A stretch of DNA of 64,000 bases, taken from contig JACKMX010000005.1 of assembly GCA_024235175.1 (NCBI GenBank), positions 310,001-374,000 on the forward strand, given 5' to 3'. This document shows positions 47,677-55,782 of the stretch, piece by piece. The notes beneath the pieces are model-generated. The model ran no database searches, was not told the DNA's origin, and was given only the letters and a program-made list of their open reading frames with translations. Every line of letters starts with the position of its first letter. Position 1 is the stretch's first letter. Both the position numbers and the translations under genes were made by a program. Source of the stretch: Chromatiaceae bacterium. GTDB lineage: Bacteria; Pseudomonadota; Gammaproteobacteria; Chromatiales; Chromatiaceae.

Positions 47677-48018
47677 ATGGCGTTTAAACGACGAGTGAAG
47701 AATAGTGACTTACGCGAAATTGTCTACTCGGCGCTCTCTCCGGTTCATGGCACTGGTCTTTTTGCCAAACGGGCGATCAAGAAAGGAGAGTATATCGGAA
47801 CTTACCATGGACCAGATGCAAAGCGGGACGGTACCTATGTACTTTGGGTGTTTGACAAGGGAGACGAGGGAAATGCCGTTGGACGCAGCGGCCGCAATTT
47901 GTTGCGCTATCTTAATCATGCCAAACCAGGTAACGCCGAGTTTGACGGATTCGATCTCTATGCCCTGAAAAGGATACCGATCGATCAGGAAATTACCTTC
48001 AACTATGAAGGAAGTTGA
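47677..48018 (+). CDS. Small SET-domain protein (putative protein-lysine methyltransferase)
   Basis: The 113-residue protein is one SET domain without pre- or post-SET parts. It has the N-terminal GTGLFAKRAIKKGEYIGTY, the SAM/substrate motif LLRYLNHAKPGNAEF and the terminal EITFNYE with the catalytic Tyr. SET proteins normally transfer methyl groups to lysine and are mostly eukaryotic, with scattered bacterial members. The target is unknown. It follows tex by 105 bp on the same strand and may be cotranscribed. Confidence 0.85.
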   Translation: MAFKRRVKNSDLREIVYSALSPVHGTGLFAKRAIKKGEYIGTYHGPDAKRDGTYVLWVFDKGDEGNAVGRSGRNLLRYLNHAKPGNAEFDGFDLYALKRIPIDQEITFNYEGS

Positions 48019-48042
48019 TAAGGAAAAGTCAATCCACTCTTA

Positions 48043-48222
48043 TCAAACCATCACAATCAGCAGCAATACAAAACCCACAACTGCCATGATTGGCAGGATC
48101 GCACCCTGCCAATCGCCTGGCTTTGCTTCAGGGCTATCCCGCAGCATCTGCTTCGCTCTGGGGAAGAGAAAAATAATCATGGCCAGAATCAAAAGTGCCG
48201 AGCCAATCTTCATCCAATCCAT
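48043..48222 (-). CDS. Small two-helix membrane protein, conserved-hypothetical type
   Basis: This 59-residue ORF starts MDWMKIGSALLILAMIIFLF at ATG 48222 with a GGGGGTGG purine-rich RBS. Two hydrophobic helices (SALLILAMIIFLFP and PIMAVVGFVLLLIVMV) flank a polar loop with KPGDWQG. The pattern resembles a short hypothetical protein common in gammaproteobacteria. It lies between the SET gene (convergent) and the Bax-inhibitor gene (upstream, same strand). Function unknown. Confidence 0.75.
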   Translation of the reverse strand: MDWMKIGSALLILAMIIFLFPRAKQMLRDSPEAKPGDWQGAILPIMAVVGFVLLLIVMV

Positions 48223-48244
48223 CGTGAACCACCCCCATTAAATA

Positions 48245-48270
48245 CAAACCCCGGTTCAAGCCGGGGTTTG
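48245..48270 (-). terminator. Hairpin after the Bax-inhibitor gene
   Basis: The stem CAAACCCCGG / CCGGGGTTTG (loop of six) lies 27 bp past the stop of the BI-1 gene. On the minus strand it is followed by TATTTAA, a weak T-tract. Confidence 0.65.
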
Positions 48271-48296
48271 TTGCAGAAACAAGATCGTTTGTGTGA

Positions 48297-48965
48297 TCAG
48301 TCGTCGCTTGTCATACCAAGGATTTGCAACAGACTTACGAAAATGTTGAAAATGCTCAGATAGAGGCTCACAGTCATCATCACATAGTTACTGTCACGTT
48401 CGTGGATCATGCGGCTGGTGTCATACAGGATGAAACCACTCATCAACATGATGACCACCGCCGAAATTGCCAGTGAAAAAGCCGGCATCTGCAGGAAGAT
48501 ATTGGCCAGAGCACCGACCAGAACCACCAACATACCTGCGAACAGAAAACCTCCCATGAAGTTGAAATTCTTGCGAGTGGTTAATGCATAACCGGAGAGT
48601 CCAAGGAAGATCACACCGGTACCGCCAAAGGCCGTTCCAACTATCTGCGAACCGTTAGGCAGCGAGAGGTACATCTCGAGTATGGGACCAAGACCAAAGC
48701 CCATCAGACCGGTGATCGCAAACACTACGCCCAGTCCTGCAGCGGAATTGGCGGTTCTCGGAAGCACGAACCAGATCAACAGCATGGCGCCGCCCAGGCT
48801 TAGCAGATAAGTCATGGGTGGCATACTGAACATTACCGATGCCGCAGCCATCAGCGCACTGAAGAATAGCGTTGCCGACAACAGGGTATAAGTATTCCTG
48901 ATTACCTTGTTGACCTGTAACGCATCGGCAGCTGGGCGGGCTACAGAGTAATCCAATCTATTCAT
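48297..48965 (-). CDS. Bax inhibitor-1/YccA-family membrane protein
   Basis: The 222-residue protein has seven hydrophobic segments. Its BI-1 signatures include VIRNTYTLLSATLFFSALMA, a central GLSGYALTTRKNFNFMGGFL and the C-terminal LYLSIFNIFVSLLQILG with DTSRMIH before it. E. coli relatives YbhL and YccA are inner-membrane proteins; YccA modulates FtsH. ATG 48965 (MNRLDYSVARP) has AGGAG at ideal spacing. Confidence 0.95.
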   Translation of the reverse strand: MNRLDYSVARPAADALQVNKVIRNTYTLLSATLFFSALMAAASVMFSMPPMTYLLSLGGAMLLIWFVLPRTANSAAGLGVVFAITGLMGFGLGPILEMYLSLPNGSQIVGTAFGGTGVIFLGLSGYALTTRKNFNFMGGFLFAGMLVVLVGALANIFLQMPAFSLAISAVVIMLMSGFILYDTSRMIHERDSNYVMMTVSLYLSIFNIFVSLLQILGMTSDD

Positions 48966-49158
48966 ACGGTTATCTTCTCCTAATATATTCAAACCATGGT
49001 GTATTCAATGAGTATGACTTTGCATCCATACTTTGGTTCCACAGCATACTTTATTGGGGGAAAAGTTCAAATTTTCAAGCAAGGGAGCATTGACTTCGAG
49101 AGTGATAGAAAAATTGGAAAGAGAAGGGTGGATTCGTGTATTCTTCGCATCACTTTAC

Positions 49159-49246
49159 GGAGAGGTGGCTGAGCGGCCGAAAGCGGCGGTCTTGAAAACC
49201 GTTGATCCGCGAGGATCCCTGGGTTCGAATCCCAGCCTCTCCGCCA
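49159..49246 (+). tRNA. tRNA-Ser (anticodon TGA)
   Basis: The 88-nt gene has acceptor stem GGAGAGG / CCTCTCC, discriminator G and an encoded CCA. The anticodon loop CTTGAAA places TGA at 49193-49195. A long variable arm (GATCC...GGATC) and T-arm CTGGGTTCGAATCCCAG complete a class II serine tRNA reading UCN codons. Confidence 0.98.
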
Positions 49247-49696
49247 AATAACGAAAGGATCCCAGAGGGACCCCTTTATACATCAATAAAAAACCCCGCC
49301 AGCGTGAGCCAGGCGGGGTTCTGTGTTGGTGCCTCCATGTGCCGGGACCCGGGAGGCTACAGGTATAAAGCTGCTATTTCAGCTAAAAGAAAACTAACTG
49401 CGGGGCATTTCACCCATTCCGATTTACGCCGACCCGGCTGTTTTGAGTTAGTACCTTGGGCATCCTTGCGGAAATCCTTTTCCTTGTAAATCTACATCCA
49501 TGATATATCCAGGGTTGTCATAATGCCAGGAAATTGTTACGGAAGTGTGTCAGAATAATAATTCAAGCTTGAATTCCATGCTTTTTTTGATCCCGGTCAG
49601 TTACATTATAATGATTATGAGAGCAGTTGCTTCGGCTAAATGATGTGAGGTATTCTGCTTTTCTGATCTTTCACCCTCGCCCAGATGTACGTTTCC
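49247..49696. other. Intergenic region with possible minus-strand small RNA
   Basis: No protein gene is evident in 450 bp. A hairpin at 49292-49320 works as a terminator for transcription from the right. Upstream of it on that strand are GC-rich palindromic blocks around 49330-49360. The region also carries the promoter of the UPF0114 gene. Confidence 0.45.
49292..49320 (-). terminator. Intrinsic terminator oriented to the minus strand
   Basis: The stem AACCCCGCC / GGCGGGGTT (9 bp, 11-nt loop) is preceded on the plus strand by a run of six A. On the minus strand the hairpin therefore runs into TTTTTT. The plus side has CTGTG, so it is poor for the tRNA. Confidence 0.75.
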
Positions 49697-50188
49697 ATGG
49701 ATGCAACCATTGAAAAACTTTTTTATGCCAGTCGCTGGCTGTTGGCCCCAATATACCTGGGACTCAGCCTGGCACTGTTGGCCCTCTGCGTTAAGTTTTT
49801 CCAGGAACTGATACACATCGCGCCAACTATTTTTACTTTGAACGAATCGGAACTGGTACTTATCGTTCTTGGGCTGATCGATATTTCCCTGGTTGGCGGG
49901 CTGATCGTCATGGTTATGTTCAGTGGTTACGAAAATTTCGTATCGAGCATCGAACTGGAAGAGGGAACAGATAAGCTCGGCTGGCTGGGCAAACTTGATG
50001 CAAGCTCCCTGAAGGCTAAAGTGGCCGCATCCATCGTAGCCATCTCTTCCATCCATCTGCTGCGCATTTTTCTGAATGCCGAACAGATCGCCGACAGTAA
50101 ATTGTTGTGGTATGTGGTAATCCACCTGACATTCGTGGTGTCTGCCATCGGCATGGTGATGCTCGACCGCTGGACGGATAAACACTGA
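49697..50188 (+). CDS. UPF0114 / YqhA-family inner-membrane protein
   Basis: The 163-residue protein begins MDATIEKLFYASRWLLAPIY, almost the family consensus. It has three or four membrane helices including LVLIVLGLIDISLVGGLIVMV and the YENFVS segment. The function of YqhA is unknown. An ATG 12 bases earlier (49685) is possible. It stands alone upstream of the DUF1704 gene. Confidence 0.93.
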   Translation: MDATIEKLFYASRWLLAPIYLGLSLALLALCVKFFQELIHIAPTIFTLNESELVLIVLGLIDISLVGGLIVMVMFSGYENFVSSIELEEGTDKLGWLGKLDASSLKAKVAASIVAISSIHLLRIFLNAEQIADSKLLWYVVIHLTFVVSAIGMVMLDRWTDKH

Positions 50189-50274
50189 ACAGCTTTTAGA
50201 TATCTTTTATTTCCTGGTCCTCGTACACCGATCAGCGCTTTGTAATCCATGCAGCCCCAGGCAGGCCCTCCATC

Positions 50275-51561
50275 ATGAACTGGGAAAAATACCGACAAGA
50301 TGTCCTGGAGCTCTCCCAGCGTATTGTTGCGGCACAAGCGCCGATACGCATCCTTGATGCGATAAAATGGGATGATGAGATTCAACAAAAATTTTTCGCC
50401 GCGGAGTGTCGTCGCCAGCCCGAGGTGAATGCCGATTATTACCGGCGTAATCCACTCAAATTTGATGTCGCCGCATTGCATGACACTTTCCGTGATATCA
50501 ACAGAAGCGTGACATCCACGCTGGGTGCCACGGATCCGGCGGGCAGCATCATGCGGCGCATGTGTCAGGAGTATCGGCAGGTTCTGGATATGTTGTCCGC
50601 CAGGGGTACGGCCGGCTTCTCAGTAATATCCCAGTCTCTGTACGGACGTTCCAGAGACAATTTTCATGCCGGAGGTCCAACCGTCTCCGATCTTGGAACA
50701 CTGCTCGATAGCGCTCTGAGCAGTATCGATGAACGGATGTTTCTGGAAAAAGATGTCCGGGACATACCGACCAAAGATGCGGTCGTTCTGTTGCAGGAGC
50801 GGCTGGACAGGGTTTTCAATGATACCTCTGCCCGGGTCCGTGTAATCGAAAGCGATGGCATAGTCGCCGATGCCGCCGCCGGTTCGGATTACATCAAAAT
50901 GCGCGCGAATACCTTTTTTAGCGAACGCGATCTGCGCGCACTTGAGGCACATGAAGGCTGGGTGCATGTCGGTACCACTCTGAATGGTTTTCTGCAGCCG
51001 GTCTGCACTTTTCTCAGTAAGGGCACCCCTTCGGATACGATCACGCAGGAGGGGTTGGCCGTATTTATCGAGATAGTTTCGTTCAATTCACATCCGGCGC
51101 GCCTGCGACGCATCGCCGACCGGATCCGCGCTATTGCTCTGGCTGAACAGGGCGCCACGTTTCTCGATATTTTCAATCAACTGTGCGAGGAGGGGCGCAG
51201 CCGTGATGAGGCTTATACGGCCACCATGCGCGTGTTTCGCGGCAGTCTGCCGGATGCTGGTCCGTTCACCAAGGATCTTGCCTACAGCGCGGGGTTTATC
51301 GATGTCTACAATTTCATCCGTCTCGCGGTAAGACGCGGTCAGCTGGACCGTATTCCGCTTCTGTTCTGCGGCAAGCTGGCGATCGAGGATATGGGAACAC
51401 TTGCGGAATTGACTGAAAGCGGCCTGATTGTGCCGCCGCGTTACCTGCCACCGCCATTGGTTGATATCAGTGCACTTACTGCTTGGATGGCCTATTCCAG
51501 TTTCCTCAACCGGCTCGACCTGAAGCAGATAGAGACGGATTTCGCGCATCTGCTGGATTGA
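50275..51561 (+). CDS. DUF1704 / QEGLA-family metallopeptidase-like protein
   Basis: The 428-residue protein has EAHEGWVHVGTTLNG near residue 224, a zinc-type HExxxH motif. The family-naming QEGLAVFIE follows about 40 residues later. The DUF1704 family (TIGR02421) includes eukaryotic tyrosine carboxypeptidases acting on tubulin, so a peptidase role is likely, with unknown bacterial substrate. Some family members are annotated as modulators of flavohaemoglobin expression. No signal peptide, so cytosolic. Confidence 0.9.
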   Translation: MNWEKYRQDVLELSQRIVAAQAPIRILDAIKWDDEIQQKFFAAECRRQPEVNADYYRRNPLKFDVAALHDTFRDINRSVTSTLGATDPAGSIMRRMCQEYRQVLDMLSARGTAGFSVISQSLYGRSRDNFHAGGPTVSDLGTLLDSALSSIDERMFLEKDVRDIPTKDAVVLLQERLDRVFNDTSARVRVIESDGIVADAAAGSDYIKMRANTFFSERDLRALEAHEGWVHVGTTLNGFLQPVCTFLSKGTPSDTITQEGLAVFIEIVSFNSHPARLRRIADRIRAIALAEQGATFLDIFNQLCEEGRSRDEAYTATMRVFRGSLPDAGPFTKDLAYSAGFIDVYNFIRLAVRRGQLDRIPLLFCGKLAIEDMGTLAELTESGLIVPPRYLPPPLVDISALTAWMAYSSFLNRLDLKQIETDFAHLLD

Positions 51562-51662
51562 TTCTGCAGGTAATGAGCACTGCCGAAACTGCACCATCTT
51601 TTCCATTCCCCGCGAACCCAGGGTGTTTCGCGCCCAGGATTCGCAGGGAGATGGAGAGTGTC

Positions 51663-52931
51663 TTATAAGAACATGCCCTTCATAACATAATAGAAAATTG
51701 CAGCCAGAATTGCGCCCGCCGGCACGGTAACAAACCATGACAGGACAATACCGCCGATCACTTTCAGATCGATGGCACCGATACCGCGAGCTATGCCCAC
51801 GCCCATGACGGCACCCACAGCGATATGGGTGGTGGATACCGGCAGTCCAAGACCGGAGGCCAGCACGACGACCGAAGCCCCTGCCAAAGTAGCTGCATAA
51901 CCTCTGGTGGGTGTCAGCTCGGTGATCTTGGTGCCGATGGTCTGCATCACCTTATAGCCGTAAGTCGCCAGTCCAACCACAATGCCGATGCCGCCTATGA
52001 GAAGCATCCACGGAGCAACCGGTGACTTGGCCGCGACTATGCCGCCGCTGTTGATCAGATTGATTACCGCGGCCATGGGGCCGATACCGTTTGCCACGTC
52101 ATTGGAGCCGTGGGCGAAAGCCATCGCGGCACCGGTGAAGATCATCATCGGAATGAACAGCTTCTCCACGCTGGCAAAGCGGAAATCCTTGTTATCCTTT
52201 TTTGTATCGATTTTTACCCGACCCATCATGATCCTGCCAATAATCGCCAGCAGGATACCTACAACGACTGCCAGGATATTGCCTTCCATGGTGGACAGGT
52301 GCAGTCCGACATGTTTGAGCCCCTTGGTCAAAGTCACCAGGGCCACTATCCATCCCACCAGAAAAGCATAAGCAGGACCCCACTTCCTCGCCTGAGCGAT
52401 CGGATCCTCAGTATTCAGGATAAGCTTCTGAATGCTTAGCATCAGCAACAGACCCAGGATGCCCCCCAGCACCGGTGAAACAAACCAGCTGGCAACAATC
52501 TCACCCAGCTTGCCCCACTGCACCGCGTCCGTACCTACCGCGGCAACGCCTATACCCACGACGGCACCGACGATAGTGTGGGTCGTGGAGACCGGCCACC
52601 CTTGAAATGAGGCAACCATGAGCCAGATACCGGCAGCCAGAAGTGCCGCCAGCATGCCCATAACCAGATGTTCGGGCATTGGCTCGAACAGCTTGCCATC
52701 AATAATGCCTTTGGAGATGGTGGATGCCACGCCGCCTCCTGCAAGATAGGCTCCGCAAAACTCCATCACGGCGGCGATCATGATCGCCTGTTTAACGGTA
52801 ATAGAACCGGAACCAACCGAAGTGCCCATGGCATTGGCCACGTCGTTGGCACCGATTCCCCAGGTCATGTAGAGACCAAAAACGATTGCCAGAACTAAAA
52901 ACAGTGTGCTGTGTTGAGCGATGATTTCCAT
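51663..52931 (-). CDS. pit: PiT-family inorganic phosphate transporter
   Basis: This 422-residue membrane protein imports phosphate with a cation. It has the duplicated PiT signatures GANDVANAMGTSVGSGSI near residue 27 and HGSNDVANGIGPMAAVI in the second half. The matching GWPVSTTHTIVGAVVG and GLPVSTTHIAVGAVMG segments are present, with around ten helices. It follows a DUF47 gene by 56 bp, the usual PiT accessory pair. Regulation by phosphate is suggested by a Pho box upstream of the pair. Confidence 0.97.
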   Translation of the reverse strand: MEIIAQHSTLFLVLAIVFGLYMTWGIGANDVANAMGTSVGSGSITVKQAIMIAAVMEFCGAYLAGGGVASTISKGIIDGKLFEPMPEHLVMGMLAALLAAGIWLMVASFQGWPVSTTHTIVGAVVGIGVAAVGTDAVQWGKLGEIVASWFVSPVLGGILGLLLMLSIQKLILNTEDPIAQARKWGPAYAFLVGWIVALVTLTKGLKHVGLHLSTMEGNILAVVVGILLAIIGRIMMGRVKIDTKKDNKDFRFASVEKLFIPMMIFTGAAMAFAHGSNDVANGIGPMAAVINLINSGGIVAAKSPVAPWMLLIGGIGIVVGLATYGYKVMQTIGTKITELTPTRGYAATLAGASVVVLASGLGLPVSTTHIAVGAVMGVGIARGIGAIDLKVIGGIVLSWFVTVPAGAILAAIFYYVMKGMFL

Positions 52932-52987
52932 TTAAATGCCTTTTAGAATTATAGTGTTAAGGAATTTTATGCTTGGTTGACCCGAAC

Positions 52988-53668
52988 TTACCTGGCAATG
53001 AGCAGAAGCAGCCGGTTGCCGACCTTCTCGGAGTAATCCGCCAGATCCCCGATCCACTGAAGCAGCTGGTACCAGAGCATCACCGAGACAGGCTTCAGAG
53101 TCTCTTCCTGAGCGAAGAGGCTGCGGGTAAGTTCTATCCCCATGTTATCGGTATCGCTTTCGATCTCGGCCAGAACCGCAACCATATCCTCAACCTGCTC
53201 CGCTGCACGACCGCGGAAGCCTACCTCCACCAGTTCGTCGAGCTCCTCTATGAGTTTCAATGCATGGGTGCTGGCATCTGTACAGCGATTCACCAGCGCC
53301 AACAACGGCTCAGCCATGTCTGCAGGTACCTCCATATTGCGCTCTATCAGCAAACCTGCGATATCCTGAGCGGTATCTGCAATCGAGTCCTGGTAGTCCA
53401 GCAGTTCCAACAGATCGCGGCGATCTACCGGCATAAAAATACTTTTGGGCATATGATTGCGCAATGTGTTCTTGAGCAGATCGGCTGCCTCTTCTTTCTC
53501 GAAGATCTTGTCTCTCTGAGCTTTGAGGGTACTCTCATCATTGTCTATCAGAGCCTGAAACAGGCCCGGAACTTCGACTACGCATTCATGCACAATTCGC
53601 ATGTGCTCCTGCATGGCCTTGAAGGGTGATTTTCCGAACATGGCGGAAATGGGGTTTTTCGATTTCAT
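52988..53668 (-). CDS. DUF47 (TIGR00153) PhoU-like accessory protein
   Basis: The 226-residue helical protein has SAMFGKSPFKAMQEHM at the start and DKIFEKEEAADLLKNTLRNH. MPVDRRDLLELLDYQDSIAD, typical of the PhoU-like DUF47 family, also appears. Such proteins bind metals and modulate PiT transporters encoded next door. Start ATG 53668 with GGAG upstream. First gene of the two-gene operon. Confidence 0.95.
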   Translation of the reverse strand: MKSKNPISAMFGKSPFKAMQEHMRIVHECVVEVPGLFQALIDNDESTLKAQRDKIFEKEEAADLLKNTLRNHMPKSIFMPVDRRDLLELLDYQDSIADTAQDIAGLLIERNMEVPADMAEPLLALVNRCTDASTHALKLIEELDELVEVGFRGRAAEQVEDMVAVLAEIESDTDNMGIELTRSLFAQEETLKPVSVMLWYQLLQWIGDLADYSEKVGNRLLLLIAR

Positions 53669-54465
53669 CAGAATTCTCCGGCAACCAAGGGCAAAAAATG
53701 ATTAACGCAAAAAAACTCGCCCTGCGGAGTGTGGGAGGCTTTGACCCGAGCCATTCCGGCTGAGGTTTTGGCACCCGCTTGTAATTCCGGGGCACCCGAA
53801 TCCTGTACATTTGGGGTATACACGCCCGTTTAATGTTTGAGGAGGCGACGGCATTAGATTTAATTATTGTTACGGCATTATGACAGCAGTAAATAATCTT
53901 AATATTTCTGTAAAGGTCGCTCCGGGCTGATAAAAAAGGCTCCCCCAATGCTAAACCGGGCACTTTCTGCAAGTGCCGTAAAACAGTGTTAAGTGAAACA
54001 GAAATCTCTTCTGGCAGGTCGAAAATGATCTCCCGTTCGAGTATCTCGCTCTATCCACAAAGGTTTCGGTGACACCGATCTATTAAATAAATTACTACGC
54101 GATTAAAAATAAACAATTACGTGAAACGGTCAGGATTTCTGTATATTCCCCGGACTGCCATCAGGCAAATAGTTGAACGTTCAGGCAATTCAGCAGGTGG
54201 TGAGCCTGTTCGGTATGGGCGGCAGATCCGTGAACACAGTTGAGATGCCGCGATGACATCAGTTGACTGGTCATCATCGGCGATTTAAGTGGCAGGCAAT
54301 TTTTACAGACGTCCGAAACATCGACGGATTATTTGCATATTAGGTAATACTTAAGTACTGTTAGATGGCGCACATTGTCCCAGACGCATATGGACTGAAC
54401 TGCCTCACCCAGATGTCGGGTGAATCGCGTTATTGCTAGTGATACGCTGAAGGAGGAAATTGACG
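53669..54465. other. Long divergent control region between DUF47-pit and the PRK-like gene
   Basis: Almost 800 bp carry no credible gene; a 128-codon minus ORF overlaps it but has no family features. It contains the Pho box at 53869-53886, a small hairpin GGCACTT/AAGTGCC at about 53959-53977, and a TACTTAAGTA palindrome at 54348-54357 about 110 bp before the PRK-like gene. It is longer than a promoter pair needs. Confidence 0.5.
53853..53886 (-). promoter_or_regulatory. Candidate Pho box and -10 for the DUF47-pit operon
   Basis: On the minus strand, CTGTCAT-AATG-CCGTAAC (53886-53869) fits the PhoB tandem repeat of two 7-mers spaced by four bases; the first is perfect and the second has mismatches. 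Ten bases further, TCTAAT (53858-53853) is a plausible -10, the spacing seen in PhoB-activated promoters. The RNA leader would be about 180 nt. Confidence 0.6.
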
Positions 54466-55338
54466 GTGTCAGTCAAACATCCAATAATTGCCATTACCGG
54501 CTCCTCTGGTTCCGGTTCGTACAGAGTTGGTACGGTATTCAGCCATATCGCCTGGCGTGAAAAAATCAGACCATTGGTGATCCGTGGCAGCGCATTTCAC
54601 AGATACGAACGGGATGAGATGCGGCTGGCAGTGGCGGCTGCGGCAGAGGCGGGAAAACATCTCTCCCATTTCTCTCCGGAGGGCAATAGACTGGACCTGC
54701 TTGAGGCCTTGCTCAAAGAGTTCTCGGAAACCGGAGGGGGCCAATACCGCGAATATCTTCACACTGAGCGGGATGCCAAGGATGCAGGAGGAACCCTAGG
54801 CGGGTTCACCGACTGGAAACAGATCCCGGAGGGAACGGATCTGCTGGTCTATCAGGGATTACACGGTGCCTATAGAAATGCTGAAGTGGATATTACCGCA
54901 CTGGTGGATTTCACGGTCGGTGTGACACCAATCGTCAACCTGGAATGGATAAAGAAGATACACAATGATACGCTGAACCGCGGCTATACATTGGAGGAGG
55001 TGAAGCATATCATCGAAAACAGATTGTATGATTATGTGCATCACATCACCCCTCAGTTCTCCAATACCGATGTAAATTTTCAGCGGGTTCCGTTGGTGGA
55101 TACCTCCAATCCGTTTGTTGCAAGAGATATTCCGGAACTGGCCGAAAGCATTGTCATTATCAGCTTCAGAGAGCCGGAGAAGCAAAATTTTCCTTATCTG
55201 ATGAAAATGATAGATGGCTCCTTTATGTCGAGACCCAATACTATCGTAGTGCCTGGCGGAAAAATTGAACATGCCATGGAGTTGCTGCTCAACCCCGTAG
55301 TGAAAACCATGATGGAAAAAAGACGGGAATTGCTCTGA
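54466..55338 (+). CDS. Phosphoribulokinase homologue with altered catalytic residues (probable pseudoenzyme)
   Basis: The 290-residue protein aligns end to end with proteobacterial class I PRK, including FHRYERDEM, VNLEWIKKIH, QRVPLVDTSNPF and VVPGGKIEHAMELLL. However, the P-loop reads GSSGSGSYRV where active enzymes have GSSGAGTST. The catalytic Asp42 is Ser42 (RGSAFHR), the YEGLHG glutamate is Gln130 and the Arg of IHRD is Asn167. Kinase activity is therefore doubtful. GTG 54466 lies nine bases after AGGAGG; TTG 54460 is too close. No other Calvin-cycle genes are nearby. Comparison with R. sphaeroides PRK is from memory. Confidence 0.9.
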   Translation: MSVKHPIIAITGSSGSGSYRVGTVFSHIAWREKIRPLVIRGSAFHRYERDEMRLAVAAAAEAGKHLSHFSPEGNRLDLLEALLKEFSETGGGQYREYLHTERDAKDAGGTLGGFTDWKQIPEGTDLLVYQGLHGAYRNAEVDITALVDFTVGVTPIVNLEWIKKIHNDTLNRGYTLEEVKHIIENRLYDYVHHITPQFSNTDVNFQRVPLVDTSNPFVARDIPELAESIVIISFREPEKQNFPYLMKMIDGSFMSRPNTIVVPGGKIEHAMELLLNPVVKTMMEKRRELL

Positions 55339-55782
55339 AGTTATTGGCATCCCGACTGCTTTTCCTGCTATCTCCCGTCTTAGGGCAAGAGACAGTTCAT
55401 TTCCCCCGGCTTTCAATCCCTCTCCCCGCGCCATGGATCATTATTTCCACCGTCGCGGCCACTTGGAATTATAGGCTCAGTTCTTGTAGACCAATCTGAT
55501 CCAATTGGTCCCGACAGTAACAGTAAGGGAACTGATCAATCTTTGGTCGGTTTTTATCAGCCTAAATTTACCGGCTGCTGCGTTGTGAATCCTGACAATA
55601 GTCCGGATATTTTCTGCGATTAGTCTTTTGCATCTGACGAGTCTGAATCTCACATCCACTACTCCAGGGTGAATCAGAGGTTGCTGAAGTTATAAAATTG
55701 TGATTTTTTCGTGATTCCGCCGTTAGTTGTGTGGCAGAGACTGTGATTCGTGCAAACACTGAAAACGAAACGGAGTGAATTT
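55339..55782. other. Intergenic region between the PRK-like gene and the DUF1223 gene
   Basis: This 444-bp stretch has no called gene. A minus-strand frame of about 70 codons ending at 55477 (…GTNWIRLVYKN) has no RBS or recognised family. No terminator is obvious after the PRK-like gene. Confidence 0.35.

Noticed and set aside
49202..49489. Plus-strand ORF overlapping tRNA-Ser
   Set aside because: It begins within the tRNA and crosses the terminator hairpin, with no RBS.
49601..50185. 194-codon minus-strand ORF opposite the UPF0114 gene
   Set aside because: The plus strand encodes a recognisable YqhA homologue; the minus frame is not membrane-like or conserved.
53586..53972. 128-codon minus-strand ORF upstream of the DUF47 gene
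   Set aside because: It overlaps the DUF47 start out of frame and covers the Pho box; no family resemblance.
55477..55692. Minus-strand frame of about 70 codons ending ...GTNWIRLVYKN
   Set aside because: No start codon with an RBS and no recognised family, although the composition looks coding-like.
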